Below are positions 41,068-50,035 of a stretch of 64,000 nt of DNA, in pieces; the first letter of the stretch is position 1; every line of letters starts with the position of its first letter. Origin of the DNA: Marivibrio sp040218065 (GTDB taxonomy: Bacteria > Pseudomonadota > Alphaproteobacteria > UBA8366 > Aestuariispiraceae); the NCBI RefSeq assembly GCF_040218065.1, contig NZ_JAVJQE010000015.1, positions 372,001 through 436,000 of the forward strand, in the 5' to 3' direction. The translations under genes and the position numbers were made by a program. The notes below the pieces were generated by a model. That model did not search any database. It had not been told where the DNA came from and worked only from the letters and a program-made list of their open reading frames with translations.

Positions 41068-41354
41068 TGAGCCTGCACGACATTCAGATGGCGCACCTTC
41101 GCGGGGCGATCCTGCAGGTGCTGCGCGAAGGGACGAAGGCGAACGACAGCGTCCTGCACATCGCCGTCGGCCAGATGGAGGCGATCACGGCGACGCGCGA
41201 CCAGGTGCGCCAGGCCATGCGCTGGCTGGAGGAGCAGGGGCTGATCGCGATCGAGCCCGCCGGCGACTATCTGGTCGGGCAGATCCGCCAGCGCGGCCGC
41301 GACTTCCTGGCCGGCGCCATCATCGTCGACGGCGTTCACCGGCAGTTGAGCTGA
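41067..41354 (+). CDS. winged-helix phage protein (Mu gp26-like)
   Basis: 95 residues from ATG 41067, overlapping the previous stop by one base. A winged helix (AHLRGAILQVLREGTKANDS, VRQAMRWLEEQGLIAIE) fits the VpaChn25_0724-type phage protein family found between gp25 and gp27. Probably a small packaging or regulatory protein. Confidence 0.75.
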   Translation: MSLHDIQMAHLRGAILQVLREGTKANDSVLHIAVGQMEAITATRDQVRQAMRWLEEQGLIAIEPAGDYLVGQIRQRGRDFLAGAIIVDGVHRQLS

Positions 41355-41364
41355 GGCGCAGCCG

Positions 41365-41964
41365 ATGGCCCGCCGCCCCTCCAAGATCGACCGCCTGCCC
41401 GATGCGACTCGCGACCTCGTCGCAGAGTTGCGCAAGAAGGGCCGGACGATCGACGAGATCCACGCCAAGCTCGAGGAGTTGAACGTCGACATCGCGCGCT
41501 CGAGCGTCGGCCGCCACATCCAGCATCTCGACACGATCCTGGAGATGACGCGCGAGAGCCGACGCGCGGCCGAGATCATCTGCGAGAAGATTGGCGCGGA
41601 CCCTGACAACCGCACCACCCGGGCCAACGTCGAGCTGCTGCACGCCTTGATCATGCGGATGCAGGCGGCCGAAGCCGCCGGCGAGGTCATCAAGTTCGAG
41701 CCGCAGGACATCTTCTTCCTGTCGAAATCGATCCACTCGCTGGCCTCGGCCGCGAAGGTCGACCTGGAGCGCGACACGAAGCTGCGCGAGCGGATCCGGG
41801 CGGAGGAGCGGGAGAAGGCGGAGCGCGCCGCGCGCGAGAAGATCGACGCCGAGATAGAGCAGGCCGAGGCGGCGGGCGGCGACGGCGCCTACATGGCCGC
41901 GCTGAAGCGAGTGCGCGAGGACATCTACGGGATCTATGACGACCCCGGCGCTGGCGGGGGCTGA
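41365..41964 (+). CDS. terminase small subunit (DUF3486, Mu gp27-like)
   Basis: 199 residues. An N-terminal helix-turn-helix (SKIDRLPDATRDLVAELRKK, TIDEIHAKLEE) precedes a coiled-coil and charged tail (REREKAERAAREKIDAEIEQ-like). In Mu this protein recognises the packaging site near the left end. The stop overlaps the start region of the large subunit. Confidence 0.85.
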   Translation: MARRPSKIDRLPDATRDLVAELRKKGRTIDEIHAKLEELNVDIARSSVGRHIQHLDTILEMTRESRRAAEIICEKIGADPDNRTTRANVELLHALIMRMQAAEAAGEVIKFEPQDIFFLSKSIHSLASAAKVDLERDTKLRERIRAEEREKAERAAREKIDAEIEQAEAAGGDGAYMAALKRVREDIYGIYDDPGAGGG

Positions 41965-41965
41965 A

Positions 41966-43345
41966 ATGGCGCCGGCGGTCCCGCTCTATCAGTATCAGCA
42001 GAAGTGGTTTCTTGACCGCAGTCGGTTCAAGATCGGGATGTTCGCACGCCAGACCGGCAAGACCTTCACGACCACCCTGGAGCTGGTGGACGATTGCTTT
42101 GAGGTAGAGGCGAAAGGCGGGCGCACAAAGTGGGTGGTGCTGTCCCGCGGCGAACGCCAGGCCAAGGAGGCGATGCGCGAGGGCGTGAAGCTGCACGCTC
42201 AGGCCTACGGCATGGGGCTCGAAGAGCAGGAGATCGAGTTCAAGGCCGGCGACATCACCTACAACGGCCTGGAGATCACGCTGCCGGGAGGCTCGCGCAT
42301 CACCGGTCTGCCCGCCAATGCAGATACGGCGCGCGGCTTCAGCGCCAATGTCTTTCTCGACGAGTTCGCCTTTCATCAGGACAGCCGCGCCATATGGAAG
42401 GCGCTCTTCCCCGTCGTTTCGAACGGCTACAAGCTGCGCATTACCTCGACGCCGAACGGCAAGGGCAACAAGTTCTATGAGCTCTTCACCGGCCAGGATA
42501 AGCGCTGGTCGCGCCATCAGGTCGACATCTACCAGGCGGTGCGCGACGGCCTGCCGCGCGACGTCGCGGAGTTGCGCCAGGCGCTGAACGACGAAGACGC
42601 CTGGGCGCAGGAGTACGAGCTGCAGTGGTTGGACGCAGCGAGCGCCTGGCTCGACTACGACCTGATCATGGGCTGCGAACATCCCGACGCCGGCAAGCCC
42701 GAGCTGTACCAAGGCGGGCCGGTCTTCCTGGGCAACGATATTGCGGCGCGTCGAGACCTCTGGGTGCTCTGGGTTTGGGAGCTGGTCGGGGACGTTCTCT
42801 GGACCCGCGAGATTATCGTCCGCAAGCGCATCAGCTTCGCCGAGCAGGAGCAGATCTTCGATGAGACCTTCGCGAAGTATCACACGCTACGCGCGGCGAT
42901 GGATCAAACCGGGATGGGCGAGAAGCCTGTTGAGGACGCCAAGCGCAAGCATGGAGCGCTTCGCGTCGAAGGGGTGCAGCTGACGTCCACGCGACGTCTC
43001 GACATCGCGACGGCCGCCAAGCAGCGCTTCGAAGACAAGACAGTGCGGATCCCCGCGGGGGACCCGGTGTTGCGTGCGGACCTGCATCAGCTGAAGCGCC
43101 AACCGAGCCTGACTGGCGCCCCGCGCCTGGTCGCCGGCAATGACGGTGACGGCCATGCGGACCGAACCTGGGCGGGCTTTCTCGGAATCGCAGCGGCGGA
43201 GACGGGCGCACAGCCGTCTGAGGGCGCGACGATCGAGGCCGCCGACGGCGCCTACGGCGCAACGCGGACAGGGCCGATCGGCGGGCGCGGGCTGGTCGCG
43301 CGGCCCGGCACACCCTTTCAAGGCGGGAGGCGTTCATGGCGCTGA
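41966..43345 (+). CDS. terminase large subunit (Mu gp28-like)
   Basis: 459 residues from ATG 41966 (an ATG at 41936 would overlap gp27 by 29 bases). Walker A-like FARQTGKTFT (about 25-34) and Walker B VFLDEFAF mark the ATPase; LWVLWVWELVGDVLWTREII, then D in MDQTGMGEKPVEDAK and the C-terminal GHADRTWAGFLG belong to the nuclease domain. It packages phage DNA by headful cutting into host sequence as in Mu. Overlaps the portal gene by 10 bases. Confidence 0.88.
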   Translation: MAPAVPLYQYQQKWFLDRSRFKIGMFARQTGKTFTTTLELVDDCFEVEAKGGRTKWVVLSRGERQAKEAMREGVKLHAQAYGMGLEEQEIEFKAGDITYNGLEITLPGGSRITGLPANADTARGFSANVFLDEFAFHQDSRAIWKALFPVVSNGYKLRITSTPNGKGNKFYELFTGQDKRWSRHQVDIYQAVRDGLPRDVAELRQALNDEDAWAQEYELQWLDAASAWLDYDLIMGCEHPDAGKPELYQGGPVFLGNDIAARRDLWVLWVWELVGDVLWTREIIVRKRISFAEQEQIFDETFAKYHTLRAAMDQTGMGEKPVEDAKRKHGALRVEGVQLTSTRRLDIATAAKQRFEDKTVRIPAGDPVLRADLHQLKRQPSLTGAPRLVAGNDGDGHADRTWAGFLGIAAAETGAQPSEGATIEAADGAYGATRTGPIGGRGLVARPGTPFQGGRRSWR

Positions 43346-44805
43346 GGTTTGTAGAGGCGATCAAGAGCCTCTTCGGCGGCTCTCAAGAGGAGCCCAAGAG
43401 CCGGTTCGTCGAGGCCGCCGGCGTCGACGTCGATGCGGATCTCGACGGTTGGCGGCGGCTGACCGGGAACTCGAAGCGCGACCTGTCGCCGATGACGCAG
43501 CTGCGCATGCAGGAGCTGGCGCTCTACAGCTGGCGGACGAACCCGCTCGCGAACCGGCTGATCGAGCTGCCGATCGCCTTCCTGCTGGCCGAGGGCGTCT
43601 CCCTCCAGGTCGACGACGAGGAGGCGCAGGCCTGGCTCACAAGCTTCTGGCGCGACCCGATCAACCGCATGGACATCAAGCTCACCAAGAAGGTGCGCGA
43701 GCTCGCTCTGTACGGCGAGCAGTGCTATCCCGCCTTCGTCGCGCCCAACGGTCACGTCCGCCTCGGCTATCTGGACCCGGGCCTGATCGAGACCGTGGTG
43801 ACGGATCCCGACAACGTCGAGCAGCCGATCGGTATCGTCACGCGGAAGACGAAGGAGAACGACTTCAAGGCGCGACGCTACAAGGTGATCATCAACGGAC
43901 CGGAGACGGTCTTCACCGAGCGGACGCAGGAGATCCGCGAGAGCTTCGAGGATGGGGAGTGCTTCTATTTCGCGGTGAACGACCTCTCCAACATGACCCG
44001 CGGGACGTCGGATCTGCTCTCCAATCTGGACTGGCTCGATGCCTACGAGCATGCGCTCTTCGGCGAGATCGAGCGCTGGGACTTCCTGCGCGCCTTCATC
44101 TACGACGTGACGCTGAAGGGCGCGACGCCCGAGGAGGTCAAGGAGCGGGCGAAGCACATCAACGTGCCGAAGCCGGGCAGCGTGCGCGTCCACAACGACA
44201 GCGAGGAGTGGAAGGCGGAAGCCCCCAACCTCGGCTCCTATGAGAGCGCGAACAACGCGCGACTCTTCCGCACCCATATCCTGGGTGGGGCCACCATGCC
44301 GGAGCATTGGTTCGGCGGCGGCGGCGACGTGAACCGCGCGACGGCGAGCGAGATGGGCGAGCCGACCGTCAAGATGCTGACGATGCGCCAGGCCATGATC
44401 GGCTACATGCTGGAGGAGATCGGGACCTACCAGATCCGTCAGCGCCTGCGCGCCTATTACGGGGCGGAGCCCGAGCAGTCGAACCACCCCGACGACTACA
44501 TCGTGAGCGCCCGCTTCCCCGAGCTGTCGAACCGCGACGTCGCCAAGACCGCGACGGCGTTGACCCAGACCGTGACCGCCGCGGCCGTCGCCGTGGAGCG
44601 TGGGCTGTTGAGCGAGCAGACGGCCGTCGAGCTGATCGCGATCTCGGCCGCCCAGATGGGCCACGAGATGGATCCGGTCGAGGAACTGGAGACGGCGCGC
44701 GCGGATCTCGCGCGCCGACGCGAGGAGGACAGCTTCGGCCTCGGCGACCTGCCCGACCTGGTCGGCGACGATGAGGCGGGCGGCGATCAGGCCGCGGCCG
44801 AGTAG
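43336..44805 (+). CDS. portal protein (DUF935, Mu gp29-like)
   Basis: 489 residues, normal for the family. Blocks LRMQELALYSWRTNPLANRL, YGEQCYPAFVAPNGHVRLGY, RGTSDLLSNLDWLDAYEHAL and the alpha-helical crown near the C-terminus match Mu-type portals. It forms the dodecameric ring through which DNA enters the head. Confidence 0.87.
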   Translation: MALRFVEAIKSLFGGSQEEPKSRFVEAAGVDVDADLDGWRRLTGNSKRDLSPMTQLRMQELALYSWRTNPLANRLIELPIAFLLAEGVSLQVDDEEAQAWLTSFWRDPINRMDIKLTKKVRELALYGEQCYPAFVAPNGHVRLGYLDPGLIETVVTDPDNVEQPIGIVTRKTKENDFKARRYKVIINGPETVFTERTQEIRESFEDGECFYFAVNDLSNMTRGTSDLLSNLDWLDAYEHALFGEIERWDFLRAFIYDVTLKGATPEEVKERAKHINVPKPGSVRVHNDSEEWKAEAPNLGSYESANNARLFRTHILGGATMPEHWFGGGGDVNRATASEMGEPTVKMLTMRQAMIGYMLEEIGTYQIRQRLRAYYGAEPEQSNHPDDYIVSARFPELSNRDVAKTATALTQTVTAAAVAVERGLLSEQTAVELIAISAAQMGHEMDPVEELETARADLARRREEDSFGLGDLPDLVGDDEAGGDQAAAE

Positions 44806-44813
44806 AGGGCCGG

Positions 44814-45707
44814 ATGGCGACGGACAAGGAGCGCGATCGCGCCTTCCGCGCCGAGCGCCAGGCGCAGCGCCGGCTCTACGCGGCCACCCGGCGCGACACC
44901 CTGAAGCAGATCCAGGCGATCCTGAAGGCCGGCCGAGAGCGCATCGCGGCCGAACTGGCGGCGACCCCGACGGACTTCCAGGCCTGGCAGTTGCCGAAGA
45001 TCCAGGCGGCGATCAATCGGGAGATGGCGGACATCGGTCGCGAGCTCGGCCGCGCGGCTGCGAGCGGCGCGGATACGGCGAGCCAGCTCGGCGTCGCGCT
45101 GGTGGATGAGCCGCTGAAGGCGGGCGGGATCCGCATCGCCGCCGTGGTCACCGACATCGATGCGCGCCAGCTTTCCGCGATCCGGACCTTCCTGGTCGAC
45201 AAGCTTGCGGACGTCGCGGCCGAGACGGCGGCCAAGATCAAGACCGAGATCGGGGTCGCGATGATCGGGGCCGAGACGCCGTCAACCGTTGTCGGGCGCG
45301 TCGCGAACATGGTCGAAGGCGGCCGCGGCCGCGCGCTCACGATCGTGCGCACCGAGATGGGGCGCGCCTTCAGCGTCGCCAATCAGGAGCGCCTGGCGCA
45401 GGCGCGCGAGGTGCTGCCCGGCCTGAAGAAGCAATGGCGCCGGTCGGGCAAGCTCTACAGCCGGCCGGGCCACGACCTGGCCGACGGGCAGATCGTCGAC
45501 GTCGACAAGCCCTTCACCGTGAACGGGGTCAAGCTGATGTTCCCGCGCGACCCGGCCGGCCCGGCGGCGGAGACGATCAACTGCGGCTGCGAGTCCCTGC
45601 CGATCATGGAGAGCTGGGACGTCACGACGCCGGGGCGTCAGCCGATGAGCGACGAGGAGCGCCAGGCCAGTCGGTTCAAACGCGAGCTCTCCGACGCGGT
45701 CGACTGA
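44814..45707 (+). CDS. phage head morphogenesis protein (Mu gp30/F-like)
   Basis: 297 residues. Residues 150-260 carry the SPP1 gp7/Mu F domain: VVGRVANMVEGGRGRALTIV, RTEMGRAFSVANQERLAQA, WRRSGKLYSRPGHDLADGQI with PFTVNG and INCGCESLP near the end. It acts in prohead assembly or as a minor head protein. It is the last gene of the first late unit. Confidence 0.85.
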   Translation: MATDKERDRAFRAERQAQRRLYAATRRDTLKQIQAILKAGRERIAAELAATPTDFQAWQLPKIQAAINREMADIGRELGRAAASGADTASQLGVALVDEPLKAGGIRIAAVVTDIDARQLSAIRTFLVDKLADVAAETAAKIKTEIGVAMIGAETPSTVVGRVANMVEGGRGRALTIVRTEMGRAFSVANQERLAQAREVLPGLKKQWRRSGKLYSRPGHDLADGQIVDVDKPFTVNGVKLMFPRDPAGPAAETINCGCESLPIMESWDVTTPGRQPMSDEERQASRFKRELSDAVD

Positions 45708-45740
45708 GGCGTGCGCGAGGGCGCCCGCCAGGAAGGCCGT

Positions 45741-45761
45741 CAGGGCGCGCTGAGCGCCCTG
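45741..45761 (+). repeat. hairpin after the packaging operon
   Basis: CAGGGCGC / GCGCCCTG with loop GCTGA, 33 bases behind the gp30-like stop. No T tract follows; it may be a processing or weak termination hairpin. Confidence 0.5.
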
Positions 45762-45933
45762 GACCGCTCCACCCACCCCCAAATGACGCGAGAGGGGCTC
45801 TCACGGCCTCTTAAACGCTCTTAGGCCGCCTCCACCGTCGAGGTCGGCGACGGCGATTGCGCTGACTGGTGGACAGGCGGCGCCCGTGCGGGGTAGCTTC
45901 GAGCCGTCCCACCACACCGCAGCCCCACCTCCC

Positions 45934-45979
45934 GGCGCACCGTTGCGCCGTGAACCCGCTCGGCTAGGCCCCCTAGTGT
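45934..45979 (+). promoter_or_regulatory. candidate Mor-dependent promoter for the capsid/tail operon
   Basis: GGCGCACCGTTGCGCC (45934-45949), identical to the site at 38856, with a -10-like TAGTGT at 45974-45979, the same 24-base spacing. The 330-base gap 45708-46037 otherwise shows only short repeats. The downstream transcription unit begins at 46038. Confidence 0.6.
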
Positions 45980-46037
45980 TCGTCTGACGCCGGCGATCCG
46001 CCGGCGCTTCCGATTGACGCAACAGGCGGGGCGCACG

Positions 46038-46349
46038 ATGACAGCCAAGCAGACCGGGGCGAACGCCCAGGCGACGGCCGACAAGGCCGCCGAGACCTCC
46101 GACGCGAAGGGCGCGGACGCCAAGACGGCCGACGCCAAGAGCGCCAAGGCCGAGACGGGGCCGACCGTGACGGCCGCCGACGTCGCGAAGGCGCTCGGCG
46201 AGAAGGTGACCGTGCGCGGCGCGAAGGGCCGGCCCGTCGAACGGAAGGCGGGAGCCGACGACGTTCTCGGCTTCCGCGTCCACGACGACGGCAAGGGCGT
46301 GACGGCGACGCTGAGCGACGGCCGCAAGGTCGAGGGGACGCTCAGCTGA
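46038..46349 (+). CDS. hypothetical low-complexity structural-operon protein
   Basis: 103 residues from ATG 46038. The first half is an Ala/Lys/Asp-rich, probably disordered tail; the second half is compact and strand-rich (VTVRGAKGRPVERKAGADDV, FRVHDDGKGVTATLSDGRKV). No family recognised. It overlaps the capsid polyprotein start by one base. Confidence 0.55.
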   Translation: MTAKQTGANAQATADKAAETSDAKGADAKTADAKSAKAETGPTVTAADVAKALGEKVTVRGAKGRPVERKAGADDVLGFRVHDDGKGVTATLSDGRKVEGTLS

Positions 46350-48751
46350 TGCGCCGGCAGCTGCTCACCGCAACCGCACTGATCGGGGCCGGCGTCTTGC
46401 TCGCCCCGATCGACGCCGCGCCGATGCATTTCGTCGAGGCCAAGTCCAACGACCAGGCGGCGCAGATCCCCGAGCTCGGCGTGATCGGCGCGGAGGCGAT
46501 CCGCGAGGCCTTCGAGGGGGATCTCTACGATCTCGGCATGAAGGTGCGCGAGCAGCTGGAGAAGAAGCTCGGCCTCGGCGAGGACGGCTATCTCTACACG
46601 CGCGCTCTCTTCGGCGACTTCATCGTGGTCGAGCATGACGGCAAGCTGATGAAGTACGGCTACACGCTGGACGACGACGGGGAGGTCACGTTCGGCGACG
46701 GCGAGGAGGTCGTGCAGACCTTCGCGCCCGCCGGCAGCGAGGCGGCCGCCATGGCCGAGGCGGTCAAGCCGGGGGACGTCGCCGGCAACCTCTTCCTGGA
46801 GGCGACGGACGCCGACAGCGGCGTCTTCGAGATCCGCGTCATCCGCGCCGGCCTCTCCGGCAACCGCACCTTCTATCCCGACGCCGTGCTGCGCGAGGCC
46901 GCGCCGATGTTCGAGGGCGTGCGCGTCTTCGTGAAGTCGGATCAGGAGCACCTCTCCGGCGGCGGCAAGGACGTGCGCAACCTGATCGGCGCGATCTCCA
47001 GCCCCCGCTTCGTCGAGGGCGCGAGCGCCGACCAGGGCGAGATCCAGGCGACGCTCAAGCTGATCGAGCCGGACGGCGCGGTCGGCCTCAAACTTCGCGA
47101 GGCCTGGAAGCGAGGCATGACCTCGCTCTTCGGCTTCTCGATCGACGTGCTCGGCCGCGGCCGGCCGCGTCGCGACGCCTCCGGTTCGTTCAAGGAGGCG
47201 GTGGCCTTCACCAAGATCAACTCGGTCGATCTGATCGTCGAGCCCGGCGCGGCCGGCGCGATCATCGGCTTCAAGGAAGCGCAGAAGGAGACGGTCATGG
47301 ACCGCAGCGAGATCATTCAGGCCCTCTTGGACGCCGGCCTCATCACCATGAAGGAGGCGGACGGCCTCACGGACGAGCAGCTGAAGGACCGCTTCACGGA
47401 GGCCCTCGGCCGTACCGGCGGCGGCTCCGGCGGCCAGCCGCCGAGCAATCCGGCGCCCAACGCCGGCCCCGACGTCGAGAACCGCATCCGCATGGTCGAG
47501 GCCCGCCACGCGATGCGTGAGCGCCTTGCCAACTCGACCTTGCCGCAGCCGGCGCGCGATCGCCTGCGCCAGCAGTTCGAGGGCATGGAGAGCTTCACCG
47601 AGGCCCAGGTCGACCAGGCGATCCGCGACGAACTCGATTACCTCTCCCACTTCTCCGAGGCCGGCCGCGTCACCGGCGCCGGCGGCGGCCGGATCCAGAT
47701 GGGCGAGACCCGGTTCGAGAAGGTCGAGCAGATGCTCGACGCCTTCTTTGACCCCTCGCACCGGGACCACCGCCACGCGCGCTCCTTCCGCGAGGCCTAC
47801 ATCAGCATCACCGGCGACACGCGCGTCACCGGCCGCCTGCGCGACTGCGACGAGTCGCTGATGCGCGAGGCGCTCGACAGCCAGAGCTTCGGCGACGTTT
47901 TGGGCGACGCGATCACCCGGCGCATGGTCGCGGACTACAACGTGCCGACGCGCTACGACGTCTGGCGGCAGCTGGCGACGGTCACCAGCGTCGGCGACTT
48001 CCGGACCCAGGAGCGCACGCGCTTCGGCGGCTACGGCGATATGCCGAAGGTGGCCGAGGGTCAGCCCTACAACGCCCTCAACAGCCCGACCGACGAGAAG
48101 GCGACCTACGCGGTGGAGAAGCGCGGCGGCACCGAGAGCGTCACGCTGGAGATGATCAAGAACGACGACGCCGGCGCGATCTCGCGGATCCCGATCAAGC
48201 TGAGCCGGGCGGCCAAGCGCACCTGCGGCAAGTTCGTGCTCGATTTCCTCGCGACCAACCCGGTGATCTACGACGGGTTGGCGGTCTTCCACGCGAACCA
48301 CGGGAACCTGGGTGCGGCCGCGCTCGACAAGACGAGCTACGCGGCGCGGCGCCTGGCGATGCTGAATCAGACGGAGCTCAGCTCCGGCGAGAAGATCGGC
48401 ATCCCGCCCGCCTTCATGTGGGTGCCGGACAATCTGGAGGAGACCGCGGTCGACCTCTTCCGGCGTAACACTGAGCAGGACAAGACCTTCATCCAGTCGC
48501 AGCAGATTCAGATCGTGCCGGTCTGGTACTGGACCGACGCGAACAACTGGTTCCTGACGGTCGACCCGGCCGACATCCCGACCATCGAGATCGCGTTCCT
48601 CGACGGGCAGGAGGAGCCGGAGCTCTTCATCCAGGACAGCCCCAACCAGGGCTCGATGTTCAGTCACGACACGCTGAGCTGGAAGCTGCGTCACATCTAC
48701 GGCGGCAACTGGCTCGACCACCGCGGGGCGGACGGCTCGATCGTCGCCTAA
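46349..48751 (+). CDS. fused prohead protease-scaffold-major capsid polyprotein (Mu I/Z/T functions)
   Basis: 800 residues. Residues 1-35 are hydrophobic and signal-like (LLTATALIGAGVLL). An N-terminal beta domain (DGYLYTRALFGDFIVVEHDG) leads into a serine-protease region (about 138-310; IRVIRAGLSGNRTFYP, SDQEHL, TSLFGFSIDVLG), then a flexible Gly/Pro scaffold-like linker, and from about 455 the Mu T major head domain (FREAYISITGDTRVTG, GDFRTQERTRFGGYG, MWVPDNLEETAVDLF, SHDTLSWKLRHIYGG). Mu makes I, Z and T as separate products, so one chain here is unusual; the protease presumably frees the capsid domain. Confidence 0.82.
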   Translation: MRRQLLTATALIGAGVLLAPIDAAPMHFVEAKSNDQAAQIPELGVIGAEAIREAFEGDLYDLGMKVREQLEKKLGLGEDGYLYTRALFGDFIVVEHDGKLMKYGYTLDDDGEVTFGDGEEVVQTFAPAGSEAAAMAEAVKPGDVAGNLFLEATDADSGVFEIRVIRAGLSGNRTFYPDAVLREAAPMFEGVRVFVKSDQEHLSGGGKDVRNLIGAISSPRFVEGASADQGEIQATLKLIEPDGAVGLKLREAWKRGMTSLFGFSIDVLGRGRPRRDASGSFKEAVAFTKINSVDLIVEPGAAGAIIGFKEAQKETVMDRSEIIQALLDAGLITMKEADGLTDEQLKDRFTEALGRTGGGSGGQPPSNPAPNAGPDVENRIRMVEARHAMRERLANSTLPQPARDRLRQQFEGMESFTEAQVDQAIRDELDYLSHFSEAGRVTGAGGGRIQMGETRFEKVEQMLDAFFDPSHRDHRHARSFREAYISITGDTRVTGRLRDCDESLMREALDSQSFGDVLGDAITRRMVADYNVPTRYDVWRQLATVTSVGDFRTQERTRFGGYGDMPKVAEGQPYNALNSPTDEKATYAVEKRGGTESVTLEMIKNDDAGAISRIPIKLSRAAKRTCGKFVLDFLATNPVIYDGLAVFHANHGNLGAAALDKTSYAARRLAMLNQTELSSGEKIGIPPAFMWVPDNLEETAVDLFRRNTEQDKTFIQSQQIQIVPVWYWTDANNWFLTVDPADIPTIEIAFLDGQEEPELFIQDSPNQGSMFSHDTLSWKLRHIYGGNWLDHRGADGSIVA

Positions 48752-48824
48752 GCAATACCCTGAGAGAGCGGGCTGAGAGGCGGTCGCCGGCGTCGAGGCG
48801 GTCGCGGAGCCAGCGGCAGGAAAT

Positions 48825-48860
48825 CCCCCGGACCGGGCGCGGCGCAGCGCGGTCCGGGGG
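48825..48860 (+). repeat. strong hairpin between capsid polyprotein and next gene
   Basis: Arms CCCCCGGACCG and CGGTCCGGGGG (11 bp) enclose a GC-rich loop. No T tract. It may protect the abundant capsid mRNA or reduce read-through into the tail genes. Confidence 0.55.
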
Positions 48861-48901
48861 TGCACGACCCACCGACGACATGACCAACCCGGGAGACCCC
48901 C

Positions 48902-49351
48902 ATGAAGAAGCTTCTCGCCCCCCTCGCGTTCGCCGGCCTCGCGGCCGCCGCGCTGCTCGTGCCGATCGATCGGGCGCAGGCCGACACGCCCAACCTCGGC
49001 GTCGCGACGCCCGGCGTCGTGCTTATGCCGATCCAGCTCTCCGGCCAGGTGGGCGCCAACGTCACCGGCGCCGCGACCTTCCAGCTGCCGTTCAAGGCCA
49101 AAATCCTCGGCGTCACGGCTACGGCCCGCGCGTCGGGCGGCACGTCGCCGACGCTCGCGATCGAGGTCCTGGACGACGGGACGACGGTGCTGACGGCGCC
49201 GATCGCGGTCACCGCCGGGACCGTCAGCGAAGGCGCGCTCGCCGCGCCCGTTGTGGCGGACGAGAGCGAGATCTCCATCGACCTCGACCTTGGCGGGACG
49301 AGCCCGACCTGGGACGACGTGTCGATCCTGATCACCCTGGTCCGGCTCTGA
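48902..49351 (+). CDS. putative capsid decoration/head-fibre-like beta protein with signal-like N-terminus
   Basis: 149 residues. Residues 1-28 are a strong signal-peptide-like stretch (KKLLAPLAFAGLAAAALLVP then AQADT). The rest is an all-beta, Thr/Gly/Val-rich repeat (KILGVTATARASGGTSPTLA, SEGALAAPVVADESEISIDL) reminiscent of jelly-roll decoration proteins next to capsid genes. If exported it could be an envelope protein, but its place suggests a virion part. GGGAGACCC precedes ATG 48902. Confidence 0.6.
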   Translation: MKKLLAPLAFAGLAAAALLVPIDRAQADTPNLGVATPGVVLMPIQLSGQVGANVTGAATFQLPFKAKILGVTATARASGGTSPTLAIEVLDDGTTVLTAPIAVTAGTVSEGALAAPVVADESEISIDLDLGGTSPTWDDVSILITLVRL

Positions 49352-49381
49352 GCCAGACCTGAGACGGAGCGCGGCCGCGCC

Positions 49382-50035
49382 ATGCTGAGCGACTTCCAAG
49401 CCATCGTCGACGATCTGGTCCGCGACGAGTCCGCCGAGATCACGGCGGACAGTCGCGAGCGGGCGATCGCTTTGGCCGTCACGCGCTACAGCACGGACCG
49501 GCCGCGCGCCGCGATCGAGGAGGTGACGGCCGTCGCCGGCGAGATGCAGGATCTGCCGCCCGGCTGGGACGCGCAGTTCAGCGCGATCGCCGAGGTCAAG
49601 CGGACGGGCGGCGACAAGATCCCGGCGGCGGTCGAGCTGACGCTCGGCGGCGAGAAGATCCGCCTGGGCTGGTCCGTCACCGCCGGCGAGGAGCTTCAGA
49701 TCCTCTACACCCAGCTCCATGTAGTGAGCGAGGTAGAGGACACCGTGCCCTTCAAGGACCGCGAGGCGGTCTGCTGCTGGGCGGCGTCCCTGCTGCTCGA
49801 GCAGTTGGCGAGCCTTTACGCCGGTCACCAGCAATCGACGCTGGACGCCGACGCGGTCAATTTCGGGACCAAGGCCGGCGACTATGCGCGCCGCGCGCAG
49901 CGCATGCGCCAGACCTATCTCGACCATCTGGGGATCGATCCGAAGCGCAACGTCGCCGCCGGCGTCGTCGTGGATCTCGACCAGGCGGCGAGCGACGGCA
50001 AGCGCCGCCTCTTCAAGACGGGGGTTCTGCGATGA
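49382..50035 (+). CDS. head-tail connector / neck protein (gp36-like position)
   Basis: 217 residues, with a conserved helical block (REAVCCWAASLLLEQLASLY, GDYARRAQRMRQTYLDHLGI). It lies between capsid and tail terminator genes where Mu has gp35-gp36. A role in head completion is inferred from position; I do not match a named family firmly. Overlaps the next gene by four bases. Confidence 0.6.
   Translation: MLSDFQAIVDDLVRDESAEITADSRERAIALAVTRYSTDRPRAAIEEVTAVAGEMQDLPPGWDAQFSAIAEVKRTGGDKIPAAVELTLGGEKIRLGWSVTAGEELQILYTQLHVVSEVEDTVPFKDREAVCCWAASLLLEQLASLYAGHQQSTLDADAVNFGTKAGDYARRAQRMRQTYLDHLGIDPKRNVAAGVVVDLDQAASDGKRRLFKTGVLR

Noticed and set aside
45821..49927. A 1,368-codon open frame on the minus strand across the capsid genes
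   Set aside because: It is antisense to recognisable capsid, decoration and neck genes, and is rich in Arg/Ala/Asp/Leu/His as expected for shadows in high-GC DNA; no domain is visible.
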